From an uncultured Clostridia bacterium (GTDB lineage Bacteria; Bacillota; Clostridia; UMGS1883): 37,333 nt of DNA. This document shows positions 17,257-25,063 of the stretch, piece after piece. Position numbers and translations under genes: made by a program. Below the pieces are notes generated by a model. It worked only from the letters and a program-made list of their open reading frames with translations, searched no databases and had not been told where the DNA came from. The stretch is from contig CANRJP010000015.1 in the NCBI GenBank assembly GCA_947630975.1, positions 1 through 37,333 on the forward strand, read 5' to 3'. Numbering within the stretch: the first letter of the stretch is position 1; each line of letters starts with the position of its first letter.

Positions 17257-17844
17257 ATGGAAAATTTCAAATACAAAATTATTGCTTTACCGAAAGAGAA
17301 GTGGAAAGGCACAGTCATTCCTTTAGTTACGAGAAGCGACAGCTACTATGATTTTGAAATGTCGCCCCTTGACAGCGGCGGCTGTACGATCTCGCTGATA
17401 AAAAAACCGGCGGAGAGGGAAATAGTTCATACTCCCGAAGAATATGACTTTCCCGATTCACTGTATCAGGATCATTGGGAAAACGCCGAAGCCTATGGCA
17501 TAGTAAGCGAGGACGACGAGCTGCAAGCTTGCATTGAGGTTTGTCCGGAGGAATGGTCAAACAGGCTTACGGTCACAGAACTGTGGGTGGCTGATGAGCT
17601 TCGCCGTCAGGGAATAGGGAAAAAACTGATGGATAAGGCTAAAGAAATCGCCCTTAGTCAAAACCGGCGTGCCGTCATTTTGGAAACGCAGTCCTGCAAC
17701 ACGAACGCCATAGGTTTTTACCTCCATGAGGGATTTGAACTGATTGGTTTTGACACCTGCTGTTACACGAATAACGATATTGGGAGACGGGAAGTAAGAA
17801 TTAATCTGGGCTACTTTTTTCACAGGGATGCCCGCAGACGGTAA
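17257..17844 (+). CDS. GNAT family N-acetyltransferase, streptothricin-acetyltransferase-like
   Basis: A 195-residue protein. The acetyl-CoA binding motif A is visible as VTELWVADELRRQGIGKKLMDKA (R-x-x-G-I-G), then VILETQSCNTNAIGFYLHEGFELIGFDTCCY, a layout shared with streptothricin acetyltransferases (SAT). The substrate cannot be deduced; an antibiotic-modifying role is possible but unproven. The N-terminal 60 residues are less typical. The ribosome site is weak (GAAAGTGG). Followed by a strong terminator at 17867. Confidence 0.75.
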   Translation: MENFKYKIIALPKEKWKGTVIPLVTRSDSYYDFEMSPLDSGGCTISLIKKPAEREIVHTPEEYDFPDSLYQDHWENAEAYGIVSEDDELQACIEVCPEEWSNRLTVTELWVADELRRQGIGKKLMDKAKEIALSQNRRAVILETQSCNTNAIGFYLHEGFELIGFDTCCYTNNDIGRREVRINLGYFFHRDARRR

Positions 17845-17866
17845 AACCGAAAAAACATAACAGATA

Positions 17867-17910
17867 ACCGTCGCCTGCTGAGTTTGCCTCCGCAGGCGAC
17901 GGTCTTTTTA
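17867..17910 (+). terminator. Rho-independent terminator after the GNAT gene
   Basis: A perfect 12-bp GC-rich stem, ACCGTCGCCTGC (17867-17878) with GCAGGCGACGGT (17892-17903), a 13-base loop, then CTTTTT. Confidence 0.9.
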
Positions 17911-18013
17911 AAGGCAATGTAAAAAATAACATAACGATTCGCAATATATCTTTGGATTTTGATAAAAAAAGATATAATACAATCCCTTATGCTATCGTGA
18001 GGGAGTGTTTTTA

Positions 18014-18079
18014 TGAGTTATAAATTTAAGACAATACCGCACAGAGATTGTGCCCGTATTGCGCCGCAGATTTTTTGAC
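18014..18079 (+). pseudogene. 5' fragment of a gene cut by a family II repeat
   Basis: ATG at 18014, with GAGGGAG about 7 bases ahead and TATAAT at 17973-17978 upstream, but only five codons (MSYKF) precede the repeat element at 18028. The frame then ends inside the element after 21 codons. It may be the beginning of a gene destroyed by the insertion, or a chance ORF. Confidence 0.3.
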
Positions 18080-18200
18080 GGAATTACGAAAACGACGCCG
18101 GAATACTGTCGTATTTCAAGGAGTTTTCGTAAGATGTCGGAAAAGATGCAAGTAAGAATGGGTACAAAACTCCTTAGCGGTCTTTGTGCGGTATTGCCTT
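18028..18200. mobile_element. MITE-like element, family II, copy 1
   Basis: 173 bp. It begins AAGACAATACCGCACAGAGA and ends in TCTTTGTGCGGTATTGCCTT, its inverted counterpart. The interior holds a second hairpin, CGAAAAC...GTTTTCG. Nearly identical, in opposite orientation, to 20555-20728. Non-coding. Confidence 0.8.
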
Positions 18201-18536
18201 AAAAATGTTTTATTGATAAATCTCAGCTTTATTTTATCTGCAGATGTTTTGTTTTCATTTATATACTTATTCCACGGCCCGTTATTTTATAGCAAAAAGA
18301 TTATTTAAGAACAGTAATAAATCAGAATTTTTCGCAAAAAAACAAAGTGCAGAAAAAGATGACCCAAAAACTATGATAGAATAAAGTTGCTGACACAAAC
18401 ATTAAAATCAAATGGTGCATAGATGGATTGCCATTTTACGAACGCAGAGAGATATATCGATAAAAGTATGCAAATTAAACGAGCAAAACAGGTTCATGAG
18501 CGTAAATTATTTTGCACACAAATTTTACAAATACAC
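18201..18536. other. AT-rich non-coding stretch
   Basis: About 335 bases between the family II element and the promoter at 18537. No ORF with a ribosome site, no clear repeat and no strong hairpin were seen on either strand. Confidence 0.5.
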
Positions 18537-18565
18537 TTGACTTTTTGCTGCGAATAGTGTATAAT
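18537..18565 (+). promoter_or_regulatory. Promoter of the gene at 18593
   Basis: TTGACT (18537-18542), 17-base spacer, TATAAT (18560-18565). Confidence 0.8.
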
Positions 18566-18592
18566 AAAGATGACTGAGAGGAGGTGCAAAAT

Positions 18593-18976
18593 GTGAGCAT
18601 TCTAGACGACTTCTCAACGTTTAATTTTGGGGAAGGAGTGCCGTCTGTTTCTGTGACGCAAAACGGAGTGACTTTCAACAAGGCCGTGACAATGAAGCTT
18701 GGTTATCCGGAGTATGTAGTTTTACTTCTAAATGGTGACGCCGGGCAAATTGCCATCAGGGTATGTGATAAGAGTACACCGAATGCGGTTAAATTCTACA
18801 AGGAAAAAAAGTCCGGTGCTGTGTCCGTTAGATGGAATGGCAAGGATTTGCTGAACACGTTGCAATACATGATGGGGTGGGACTTGAAGAAAGAGTCATA
18901 CAAAACCGATGGTACGTTGCTGAGAGATGAGAATGCAATGGTTTTCGACCTAAGTAAGGCTTCTCTTATGAACTAA
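18593..18976 (+). CDS. Hypothetical protein, 127 aa
   Basis: GTG start at 18593 with GAGGAGGT 7 bases ahead; the frame could open three codons earlier, but inside the ribosome site. The soluble protein begins SILDDFSTFNFGEGVPSVSV and includes a VRWNGKDLLNTLQYMMGWD block. I believe similar small proteins occur in other Firmicutes, but no function is known to me and no catalytic motif is visible. It has its own strong promoter and a downstream hairpin, so it is a complete single-gene unit inside the AT-rich segment between the two family II elements. Confidence 0.65.
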   Translation: MSILDDFSTFNFGEGVPSVSVTQNGVTFNKAVTMKLGYPEYVVLLLNGDAGQIAIRVCDKSTPNAVKFYKEKKSGAVSVRWNGKDLLNTLQYMMGWDLKKESYKTDGTLLRDENAMVFDLSKASLMN

Positions 18977-19361
18977 AATAATAAGATAAAAAGCTCCATT
19001 GAGGGCAAGTCAATGAAGCTTTTGATGAAAAAAGCAAGTGGGGCCAACCGACTATACTATTTTCATGCCTTTTTAGTATACCACAACAAACCATTTTTTA
19101 CAATAGCCTTCTTAAATTTATCTCGAAAAAATCTTTTGGTAAAAAGGTATGCGGCAATAAAAATGTTTTTTGTAAATCTTCAAGGCTACATTTGTATTGC
19201 GTTATTTGCTCCACAAAACAGAGCAAAAATCAAATAATATTTCAACTGGTGTTGTGCGGCACGAAGTTATAGCAGTTTTGTCGATTGAACTTCTGTGCCT
19301 TGTGCGTTTATCCTTCCCTTAGCGCGACGTTGCCGTACAAAAATATATTAAGGAGATTATT
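18977..19361. other. AT-rich gap with a long leader hairpin
   Basis: 385 bases between two unknown genes. A 74-codon frame at 19013-19237 has no ribosome site and is probably chance. The notable part is an 11-bp stem, GGCACGAAGTT (19258-19268) with AACTTC-T-GTGCC (19288-19299, one bulge), about 60 bases before the start codon of the next gene. Confidence 0.5.
18989..19023 (+). terminator. Probable terminator of the 18593 gene
   Basis: AAAGCTCCATTGA pairs with TCAATGAAGCTTT (one mismatch), 7-base loop, followed by TGATG rather than a clean T run. Confidence 0.5.
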
Positions 19362-20324
19362 ATGAAATTTTTAGAATACTACGGTTTGTTAGGTATACGT
19401 CACAAAGACATTGATTTTTTTAACAGTGACATTTATCAAGACGCGGCTGTTTTTATAGACGCATTTGTAATTACATCCTTGACGGATCCATTTTGTTTGG
19501 CAGCTAAAAAAAGTATAGAATCTTTTTTCCATGAAGTAGTTTCAGCCTGTAAATTGAATAACATGGCGAGATTATATCAACTTTTTGAACATGCCTCCGA
19601 ACCGAACGAAACAAATCTCGGCTTAAGACGAAAAAGCAATTACGGTAAAGGGTCAACTTCCGAAGAACTTTCCCCATTATTCCTTGAATTTTATAATGTT
19701 ACTTGCCAACATCTTAATCCTAATACAGGTCCTTTATTCCAATGTATGTACCTGAGAAATTTTGACGCTGATAAAATGTCCGATTTGATTACCAATGTTA
19801 TCCGTAGACATCTGTCAGAATTTACTGTTGAGCAATGCAGAAAAATGGGTATTCCGCTTTCCAACTACAAAGTATTTATAGGATATTACTGGGATATACG
19901 TACTCTTCAGTGGAAAGAGTTATTTGAGTATGTACCTATAGTTGACAGCGAGAAAAAAATTTTGCTTGTTCCAAAAAATATTATACGGAAGAAACTTTCG
20001 GCTGATGTAAGTAGGTTTATTAGTATGTATATTTTCCGTGATTTACAAAAGTGGCATTTGACGAATAATACACCAGACTGTCATTACCGTGAGTTGAAAA
20101 ACGGCAAAATAAAAGTTTATCCCCCGACAAAAGAAGAACTGGAAAAAAAGGAGTTAAAAAATGTCACACATAAAGACTATGCGCGAAATTATAGCGAGGG
20201 TTGCTATAATTGTGAGCAAGAATTTTTTAATGATTTAACAGCAAGGATTCGTAATGGTTATGGAAAAATCTCTGATGAGGAACTTGATATGATGATTGAC
20301 CGCAATAATAGAAAATTGAGATGA
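19362..20324 (+). CDS. Uncharacterised 320-aa protein in AT-rich island
   Basis: Clean start with AAGGAG about 8 bases ahead of the ATG. A soluble, Lys/Asn/Tyr-rich protein with no signal peptide or membrane segment. Blocks that look conserved-like are LSPLFLEFYNVTCQHLNPNTGPLF, the D-K-M-S-D-L-I-T-N-V-I helix (about residue 145) and KKILLVPKNIIRKKL (about residue 205). The C-terminal third is charged and has a Cys pair (GCYNCEQEF). I do not recognise the family. Its position in a repeat-bracketed AT-rich segment near an Rpn nuclease, a DUF4357 protein and an IS remnant would fit an accessory or defence role, but that is inference only. Confidence 0.7.
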   Translation: MKFLEYYGLLGIRHKDIDFFNSDIYQDAAVFIDAFVITSLTDPFCLAAKKSIESFFHEVVSACKLNNMARLYQLFEHASEPNETNLGLRRKSNYGKGSTSEELSPLFLEFYNVTCQHLNPNTGPLFQCMYLRNFDADKMSDLITNVIRRHLSEFTVEQCRKMGIPLSNYKVFIGYYWDIRTLQWKELFEYVPIVDSEKKILLVPKNIIRKKLSADVSRFISMYIFRDLQKWHLTNNTPDCHYRELKNGKIKVYPPTKEELEKKELKNVTHKDYARNYSEGCYNCEQEFFNDLTARIRNGYGKISDEELDMMIDRNNRKLR

Positions 20325-20554
20325 TCCTAATAAGGTGCTGTTGGCTTTGCCTACGGCGCCTTATTAGCACTATATCAGATTTTATACGAAATAAGGACAA
20401 TAAAGCGAATATATTGCAGAGGAACATCGGCTAATAGTTAACCAGTCAAGAATACCTTTGGATAGTGGTGAATTTTACCAGGCACCTCATAAAATTTTGC
20501 GTAAAAATCATCTAGATGTACACTAAAAAATAGACAAGAAAAAGGAAATATGTT
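20325..20554. other. Hairpin and short unassigned stretch after the 320-aa gene
   Basis: AATAAGGTGC pairs with GCGCCTTATT (20328-20366, 17-base loop) just after the stop: a possible terminator without a T run. The following about 150 bases contain one 47-codon open stretch with no start site (about 20405-20526, ending HLDVH), perhaps a gene remnant. Confidence 0.4.
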
Positions 20555-20728
20555 AAGTCAATACCGCACAAAGACTGCTTGTGAGCTTTGCACCCGTCTT
20601 GCTTGCATCTTTTCCGACGTTTCTTACGAAAACTCCTTGAAATACGACAGTATTCTTTCGTCGTTTTCGTAATTCCGTCAAAAAATCTGCGGCGCAATAC
20701 GGGCACAATCTCTGTGCGGTATTGCCTT
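20555..20728. mobile_element. MITE-like element, family II, copy 2 (inverted)
   Basis: 174 bp, the reverse complement of 18028-18200 with about 20 differences. It ends GTGCGGTATTGCCTT, 29 bases before the IS3 orfA start codon. Together the two copies bracket 18.2-20.55 kb as a large inverted repeat. Confidence 0.8.
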
Positions 20729-20757
20729 AAAAGAGAAAACAAGAGAGGAGAAACACT

Positions 20758-21095
20758 ATGTCAAGTAACAAAACCCATTCAACAGAATTCAAGAAAACCA
20801 TCGTAAATTTGTATCATTCCGGTAAAAGCTGTTCACAGATACACTTGGAGTATGGAGTTTTAACCAGCGCTCTTTCTAAATGGGTAAAGCTTTACTCAGA
20901 GGTCAAAATTGACGACGATACCGTCATTACCGCTCAGCAGATCAAAGGACTTCAAAAGCGCAACGCTCAATTAGAGGAGGAAAATCTCATATTAAAAAAG
21001 CCATTGCAACATTCACTCCACACTTAGACAAAGATTGAACGCCGTCAAGGCCTTTTCCGCCCAACTGGACCAATGTCAATACCAATCAAGTAAAA
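20758..21095 (+). pseudogene. IS3-family transposase remnant (OrfA plus the start of OrfB)
   Basis: OrfA begins at 20758 with GAGAGGAG ahead. It has an HTH region (SCSQIHLEYGVLTSALSKW) and the Leu-rich coiled coil (LQKRNAQLEEENLILKK). At 20994-21000 the sequence is A_AAA_AAG in frame, the slippery site typical of IS3 elements. A -1 shift gives AIATFTPHLDKD, the usual OrfA end; without the shift the frame ends at 21027. The next frame carries an OrfB-like start (LNAVKAFSAQLDQ, about 21035-21075), but the DDE catalytic domain is absent, so the element is dead. Confidence 0.75.
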
Positions 21096-21168
21096 ATCTG
21101 CCACGGATAAAATTTCTCTCATTGCAAATAATACGTCTTGTAACAAAGCAAAAAGGAGAAATTGATAT

Positions 21169-21714
21169 ATGAAAGCAACAGGCATCGTGAGGAGGATAGA
21201 CGACCTTGGCAGGGTCGTCATTCCCAAAGAAATTCGCCGCACCCTGCGCATAAGGGAAGGTGACCCGCTGGAGATATTCACCGAGCGGGACGGAGAGGTA
21301 ATTTTCAAGAAGTATTCCCCCATCGGCGAGCTGGGCGACTTCGCCACGGAGTACGCCGAAACGCTGTCCAAGACCAGCGGCTCGCCGGTGCTCATCACCG
21401 ACAAGGACAACGTCATAGCCGTGTCCGGCGCGCCAAGGAAGGAACTTCAGGAAAAGCGCATCAGCGACCGTCTTGAGCAGCTTATGGACGAAAAGCGGCT
21501 TTTCGTCATGGAGCCCGGCGGCAGCGACCCCGTGCCCGTGGTTGACGGGGCGGACAAGTATTTCGCCGGAGTAATGGCCCCCATCATCAGCGAGGGCGAC
21601 ACGATAGGAACCGTAGTCATGGTGACTGACCTCACCGGCGACAGCATGGGGGAAGTGGAGCAGAAGCTCTGCCAGAGCGCCGCCGGGTTTCTTGGCAAGC
21701 ATATGGAAGCATAA
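21169..21714 (+). CDS. spoVT: Stage V sporulation protein T
   Basis: A 181-residue transcription factor of the forespore. The N-terminal SpoVT-AbrB swapped-hairpin DNA-binding domain is unmistakable (MKATGIVRRIDDLGRVVIPKEIRRTLRI). The C-terminal GAF-like domain covers about residues 60-180. In Bacillus, SpoVT adjusts sigma-G genes, which include germinant receptor operons such as the one that follows here. AAAGGAG is 9 bases before the ATG. The stop is followed by a family I repeat carrying a terminator-like hairpin. Confidence 0.95.
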   Translation: MKATGIVRRIDDLGRVVIPKEIRRTLRIREGDPLEIFTERDGEVIFKKYSPIGELGDFATEYAETLSKTSGSPVLITDKDNVIAVSGAPRKELQEKRISDRLEQLMDEKRLFVMEPGGSDPVPVVDGADKYFAGVMAPIISEGDTIGTVVMVTDLTGDSMGEVEQKLCQSAAGFLGKHMEA

Positions 21715-21863
21715 ATTATACTGACAAAAGTGTCGGCAAAATCCGACATTCTAAGGGGCCGTAAAAAATGGCGCAGAACGTTCAAGGGCTTAAAGTCTTT
21801 ATTTAAGGCAAATTGTAGAACGTTATATAATCGATCAGTAAAAACAAAATAGTGAATTAATGT

Positions 21864-21893
21864 AGAAAATTCGCCCTAACGAGCGAATTTTCT
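21864..21893 (+). terminator. Probable terminator of spoVT inside copy C
   Basis: An 11-bp stem AGAAAATTCGC/GCGAATTTTCT with an 8-base loop, followed by CATTTTATG. Same structure as at 2108-2137 and 14144-14173. Confidence 0.5.
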
Positions 21894-22112
21894 CATTTTA
21901 TGCCCTTGAACTACGAACGAAAATCACCCTCGGCGGCGTCGGGGCAAAGCCCGTCTATGCTCCGACACTTTTTTGCAAAAATGTCGTCGCGCGAGGGCTT
22001 GCCCCTCCTTCTTCGCAAAAGGTCATGCGGCGCTCCGGCTATTCGGGCGGGTAAGCCGCCCTCATTACGCCTACGCTTGCTACCAACCTTTTGCGAGTTC
22101 GATAGTACCACT

Positions 22113-22216
22113 CCCCACAAACAACTTTGTTGTTTGTGGGGAAAAGGAGGAACAGCGAGGTAAACCACGTTTCGATTTTTTAAATCGAAACAAGCGATAC
22201 CGAGCTTGTGACGACG
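22113..22216 (+). repeat. Two-hairpin module, copy 2
   Basis: 104 bases matching 8015-8117. The 13-bp hairpin has loop TTT instead of GAA, and the long stem is GTTTCGATTT/AAATCGAAAC, with a paired change relative to copy 1. It is followed by CAAGCGATACCGAGCTTG and ends GACGACG. Confidence 0.7.
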
Positions 22217-22356
22217 CCGTTCTGCACGATTTTTTTGACGGCCCCCGTGCATCCATGTTACAGAGCAACTTATTTTATAGCCCATTTTTAAATTACCGAA
22301 GTTGCCGGAGCGTGTATGTTACCAAATTTTTCGGGGCAAAATATACCGGAGAGGTG

Positions 22357-23973
22357 ATGCCCGTGAAGATCAGGGACATATTTTTATACTCTCCTCCGGA
22401 AAAGGAGGATGAATTTCTGCTGGACGAGCCGGGCCGCCCCGACCCGGACTATGAGCCGCAGATGAACGAGGGCGGCCGGGAGCTGTCGGGCAATTACAAA
22501 AAGGATAAGGCCGCCATGGACACGGCTCTGGCGAAAGATCTGAACGGCGACCTTAAAATCAGGGAGTTCACCCTGAGACTCAGCGGCCGCGACGTCAAAT
22601 GCTGCGCTTATTTCTTCGACGGATTGGTGGACAAGGCCGGCGTCAACGACTTTATCCTCCGTCCCCTGATGATGGGCAGCCGAAGCACCGAAATACGTTC
22701 GTACTCGGATATAATGAACGTGCTTTTGATCCAGAGCGAGGTCAAGGAGACAAACACTCTCGGCACCCTGACCTTCGACGCCAACTACGGCAGCGTTATC
22801 CTGCTTATCGAGGGCTACGGCAAGGCCATATCCGTGGACGCCAAGGGCTGGGAGCACAGGGGCGTTGAGAGTCCCGAGGTGGAAAAGGTCATACGGGGAC
22901 CCAACGACGCTTTCAGCGAACAGATAAGGGAGAGCACCGCCCTCATACGCCATCTGGTGAGGAACAAAAGCCTTGTCAGCAAGGAGTTTTCGGTGGGCAC
23001 CATCAGTCAGACCCCGGTTGCCCTGATGTATTTGCAAAATGTGGCGGGGGAACAGCTCGTCCGTGAGGTGGAACGGCGGATAACCTCCCTGAACATCGAC
23101 TATCTGTTCTCCTCCGCCGAACTGGAGCAGTATCTTGAAGGAAGCTCCCTCATCACCCTGCCCCAGTTCATGGCTACCGAGCGTCCCGACCGGGCGGCCC
23201 GAGCCTTGCTGCTGGGACGGGCGGTGGTGCTGGTGGACGGCTCTCCGTTCGCCATAATCATGCCCACCACGGTCTTTGAGCTGAACGAGTCCGCCGAGGA
23301 TCACTACCTTCGGGTACCCTACGTGAACATGATAAGGGTGATACGGATGATGGCCTTTATCTGCTCCCTGCTGCTGCCGGGCTTGTATGTGGCGGTGGTG
23401 AACTTCCACGGGGAGATACTGCCCACGGATATGCTCATCTCCATTGTGGCGGCACGGGACAAGGTGCCCTTTCCCACCATAGTGGAAATAATCATAATGG
23501 AGCTTTCGCTGGAGATAATCCGTGAGGCCGGCGCACGCGTACCCACTCCCTCGGGCACCACCCTGAGCATCGTCGGTGCCCTGATACTGGGTCAGGCGGC
23601 GGTCAGCGCCGGTATCGTCAGCCCCATACTCATCATAATCGTATCCATAGCGGCCATAGGCTCCTTTGCCACGCCCAACTACTATCTGGGCATTTCCGCC
23701 CGGATACTGCGGTTCGCGTATATTTTTCTGGGGGCGGTGGGAGGCTTTCTGGGCATAACGGCCGGAGTCTTTGTCAACGGCGTGCTCTGGGCCGACACCT
23801 ACAGCATGGGCGTGCCCATGTTCGTGCCCGTGGCCCCCATGACCCACGGCGGAGTGCCCAAAACCCTGCTCTATCCCAGAATATGGAAGCAGGACTACCG
23901 GGACGACTATGTCAACCCCCGGCGCCGCCGGAAGCAGGGATTTTTTTCAGCGGGGTGGAAGCATGGCAAATAA
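22357..23973 (+). CDS. gerAA: GerA-type spore germination protein, A subunit
   Basis: About 538 residues. A large N-terminal soluble domain (to about residue 315) precedes the membrane region with several helices (VIRMMAFICSLLLPGLYVAVV, VGALILGQAAVSAGIVSPIL, AYIFLGAVGGFLGITAG). The cytosolic hallmark block FPTIVEIIIMELSLEIIREAGARVP and the end VPMTHGG-like AVAPMTHGG are typical. GerA A subunits form the spore inner-membrane receptor that responds to nutrients. Start: ATG 22357 is given, but GTG 22363 has better spacing (8 bases) from GGAGAGG and may be the real start. Overlaps gerAB by 11 bases. Confidence 0.93.
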   Translation: MPVKIRDIFLYSPPEKEDEFLLDEPGRPDPDYEPQMNEGGRELSGNYKKDKAAMDTALAKDLNGDLKIREFTLRLSGRDVKCCAYFFDGLVDKAGVNDFILRPLMMGSRSTEIRSYSDIMNVLLIQSEVKETNTLGTLTFDANYGSVILLIEGYGKAISVDAKGWEHRGVESPEVEKVIRGPNDAFSEQIRESTALIRHLVRNKSLVSKEFSVGTISQTPVALMYLQNVAGEQLVREVERRITSLNIDYLFSSAELEQYLEGSSLITLPQFMATERPDRAARALLLGRAVVLVDGSPFAIIMPTTVFELNESAEDHYLRVPYVNMIRVIRMMAFICSLLLPGLYVAVVNFHGEILPTDMLISIVAARDKVPFPTIVEIIIMELSLEIIREAGARVPTPSGTTLSIVGALILGQAAVSAGIVSPILIIIVSIAAIGSFATPNYYLGISARILRFAYIFLGAVGGFLGITAGVFVNGVLWADTYSMGVPMFVPVAPMTHGGVPKTLLYPRIWKQDYRDDYVNPRRRRKQGFFSAGWKHGK

Positions 23974-25063
23974 AAACGACAGAAAGATCGGAGCGGCATC
24001 CCTGTCGATACTGTTTTTCAATCTCGCGCTGGCAAAGTATTTGCTTGTGCTGCCGTATTTCATGGTAAGCGCCGCCGGCAGCGCCGCGTGGATAGCCATA
24101 TTGCTGAAGGGACTGGCGTCGCTGCTGCTGTTCCTGGCGGTGTCCGCCCTGTACAAGCCCTATGTGGAGCTGGGATTGGGCGGATTGACCCGTAAGACCC
24201 TTGGCTCCGCCGTCGGCGGTGCGCTGAACGTGCTGCTCGCCGCCGTAATGGCGGTCAGAGGAGGGCTGCTGTTCCGCATACTGGCCGAGGCCATGCAGAC
24301 CCTTGAAACGGAAAACGCCACCGTGGAATACGTGGCCCTTTTCGTACTGGTGCCGGTGCTGATATGCGCCCTTCGGGGCTTTGGCTCGAATGTCAACGCC
24401 AGCATTCTTATCCTGCCATTTACGGCTCTGTCCGTGATTATGGTTTCGCTGGCGCTGATACCTCACTACAATTTGAACAACCTTATGCCCATTCTGGGAC
24501 TGGGCGCACGTCCCGTGATAATCCACTCCCTCTTTCGGCTCAGCGGGAACTTTGAGATGCTGTACCTGCTGACGCTGTCTCCGGGGGTAAAGGACTACCG
24601 AACCTTCCGCACGGGAGGTCTTGTGGGTATCGGCGCGGTGACGGCGGTGTCCTTCGTTTTAGCCCTGATTTACTGTTTGGCGGTGCCGTACCCGGCCTCC
24701 CGCAACTTCTTCTTTCCCCTTTATCAGTTGACGAGAATGATAAAGGCCGGTTCGTTTTTACAGCGGATGGAGCCTACGGTCATCTTTGTTTGGACGGGCG
24801 TAATAATCTGCGCTCTGTCCACCTCGGTCGTCGCCGGGGGGAGGCTGCTGGATTCCGCCTGCGGGGCCGGAGACCCGAGGGGCTTCATGCCCATGCTGGT
24901 GTTTATCGTATTTTTGGTGGGAACGCTGCCCGCCTCGGAGCTGGACGCCTACGACGTGTACAAGGTTCTGCTGAACTGGAGCCACTACTTTTATATCGCC
25001 TTTGTTTTCACGGTGCTGACGGTTGCCCGGCTGCGCCGGGTCGAAAGGGGGACGGCGGCGTGA
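23963..25063 (+). CDS. gerAB: GerA-type spore germination protein, B subunit
   Basis: A 366-residue integral membrane protein with about ten helices, of the APC-like transporter fold (spore permease). The B subunit binds the germinant in GerA-type receptors. The start at 23963 (MANKNDRKIGAASLSILFFN) is inside the end of gerAA and has GGGGTGGAA ahead; the longer upstream frame overlaps gerAA too far. The stop overlaps the gerAC GTG by 4 bases. Confidence 0.92.
   Translation: MANKNDRKIGAASLSILFFNLALAKYLLVLPYFMVSAAGSAAWIAILLKGLASLLLFLAVSALYKPYVELGLGGLTRKTLGSAVGGALNVLLAAVMAVRGGLLFRILAEAMQTLETENATVEYVALFVLVPVLICALRGFGSNVNASILILPFTALSVIMVSLALIPHYNLNNLMPILGLGARPVIIHSLFRLSGNFEMLYLLTLSPGVKDYRTFRTGGLVGIGAVTAVSFVLALIYCLAVPYPASRNFFFPLYQLTRMIKAGSFLQRMEPTVIFVWTGVIICALSTSVVAGGRLLDSACGAGDPRGFMPMLVFIVFLVGTLPASELDAYDVYKVLLNWSHYFYIAFVFTVLTVARLRRVERGTAA

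Larger units (their letters stand above)
21755..22283. mobile_element. MITE-like element, family I, copy C (long, inverted)
   Basis: About 530 bp between spoVT and gerAA. The left end GGGGCCGTAAAAAATGGCGC is the reverse complement of the right ends of copies A and B. The right side (TTTTTTTGACGGCCCCCGTG, then CATCCATGTTACAGAGC) matches the left part of copies A and B in reverse. It is longer because the interior holds extra triloop hairpins and the two-hairpin module at 22113-22216 otherwise found in the family V repeat. A frame through it, joined to gerAA, is chance. Confidence 0.75.

Noticed and set aside
19013-19237. 74-codon ORF between the two unknown genes
   Set aside because: No Shine-Dalgarno, starts inside the terminator hairpin of the previous gene, composition simply follows AT-rich DNA.
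21973-22356. Long N-terminal extension of the gerAA frame
   Set aside because: It runs through the family I repeat, has no ribosome site and does not look like protein; GerA similarity begins near 22363.
22084-22356. Sigma-G promoter for the ger operon
   Set aside because: Expected for this operon, but no pair of boxes matched well enough with correct spacing in the repeat-filled upstream region.
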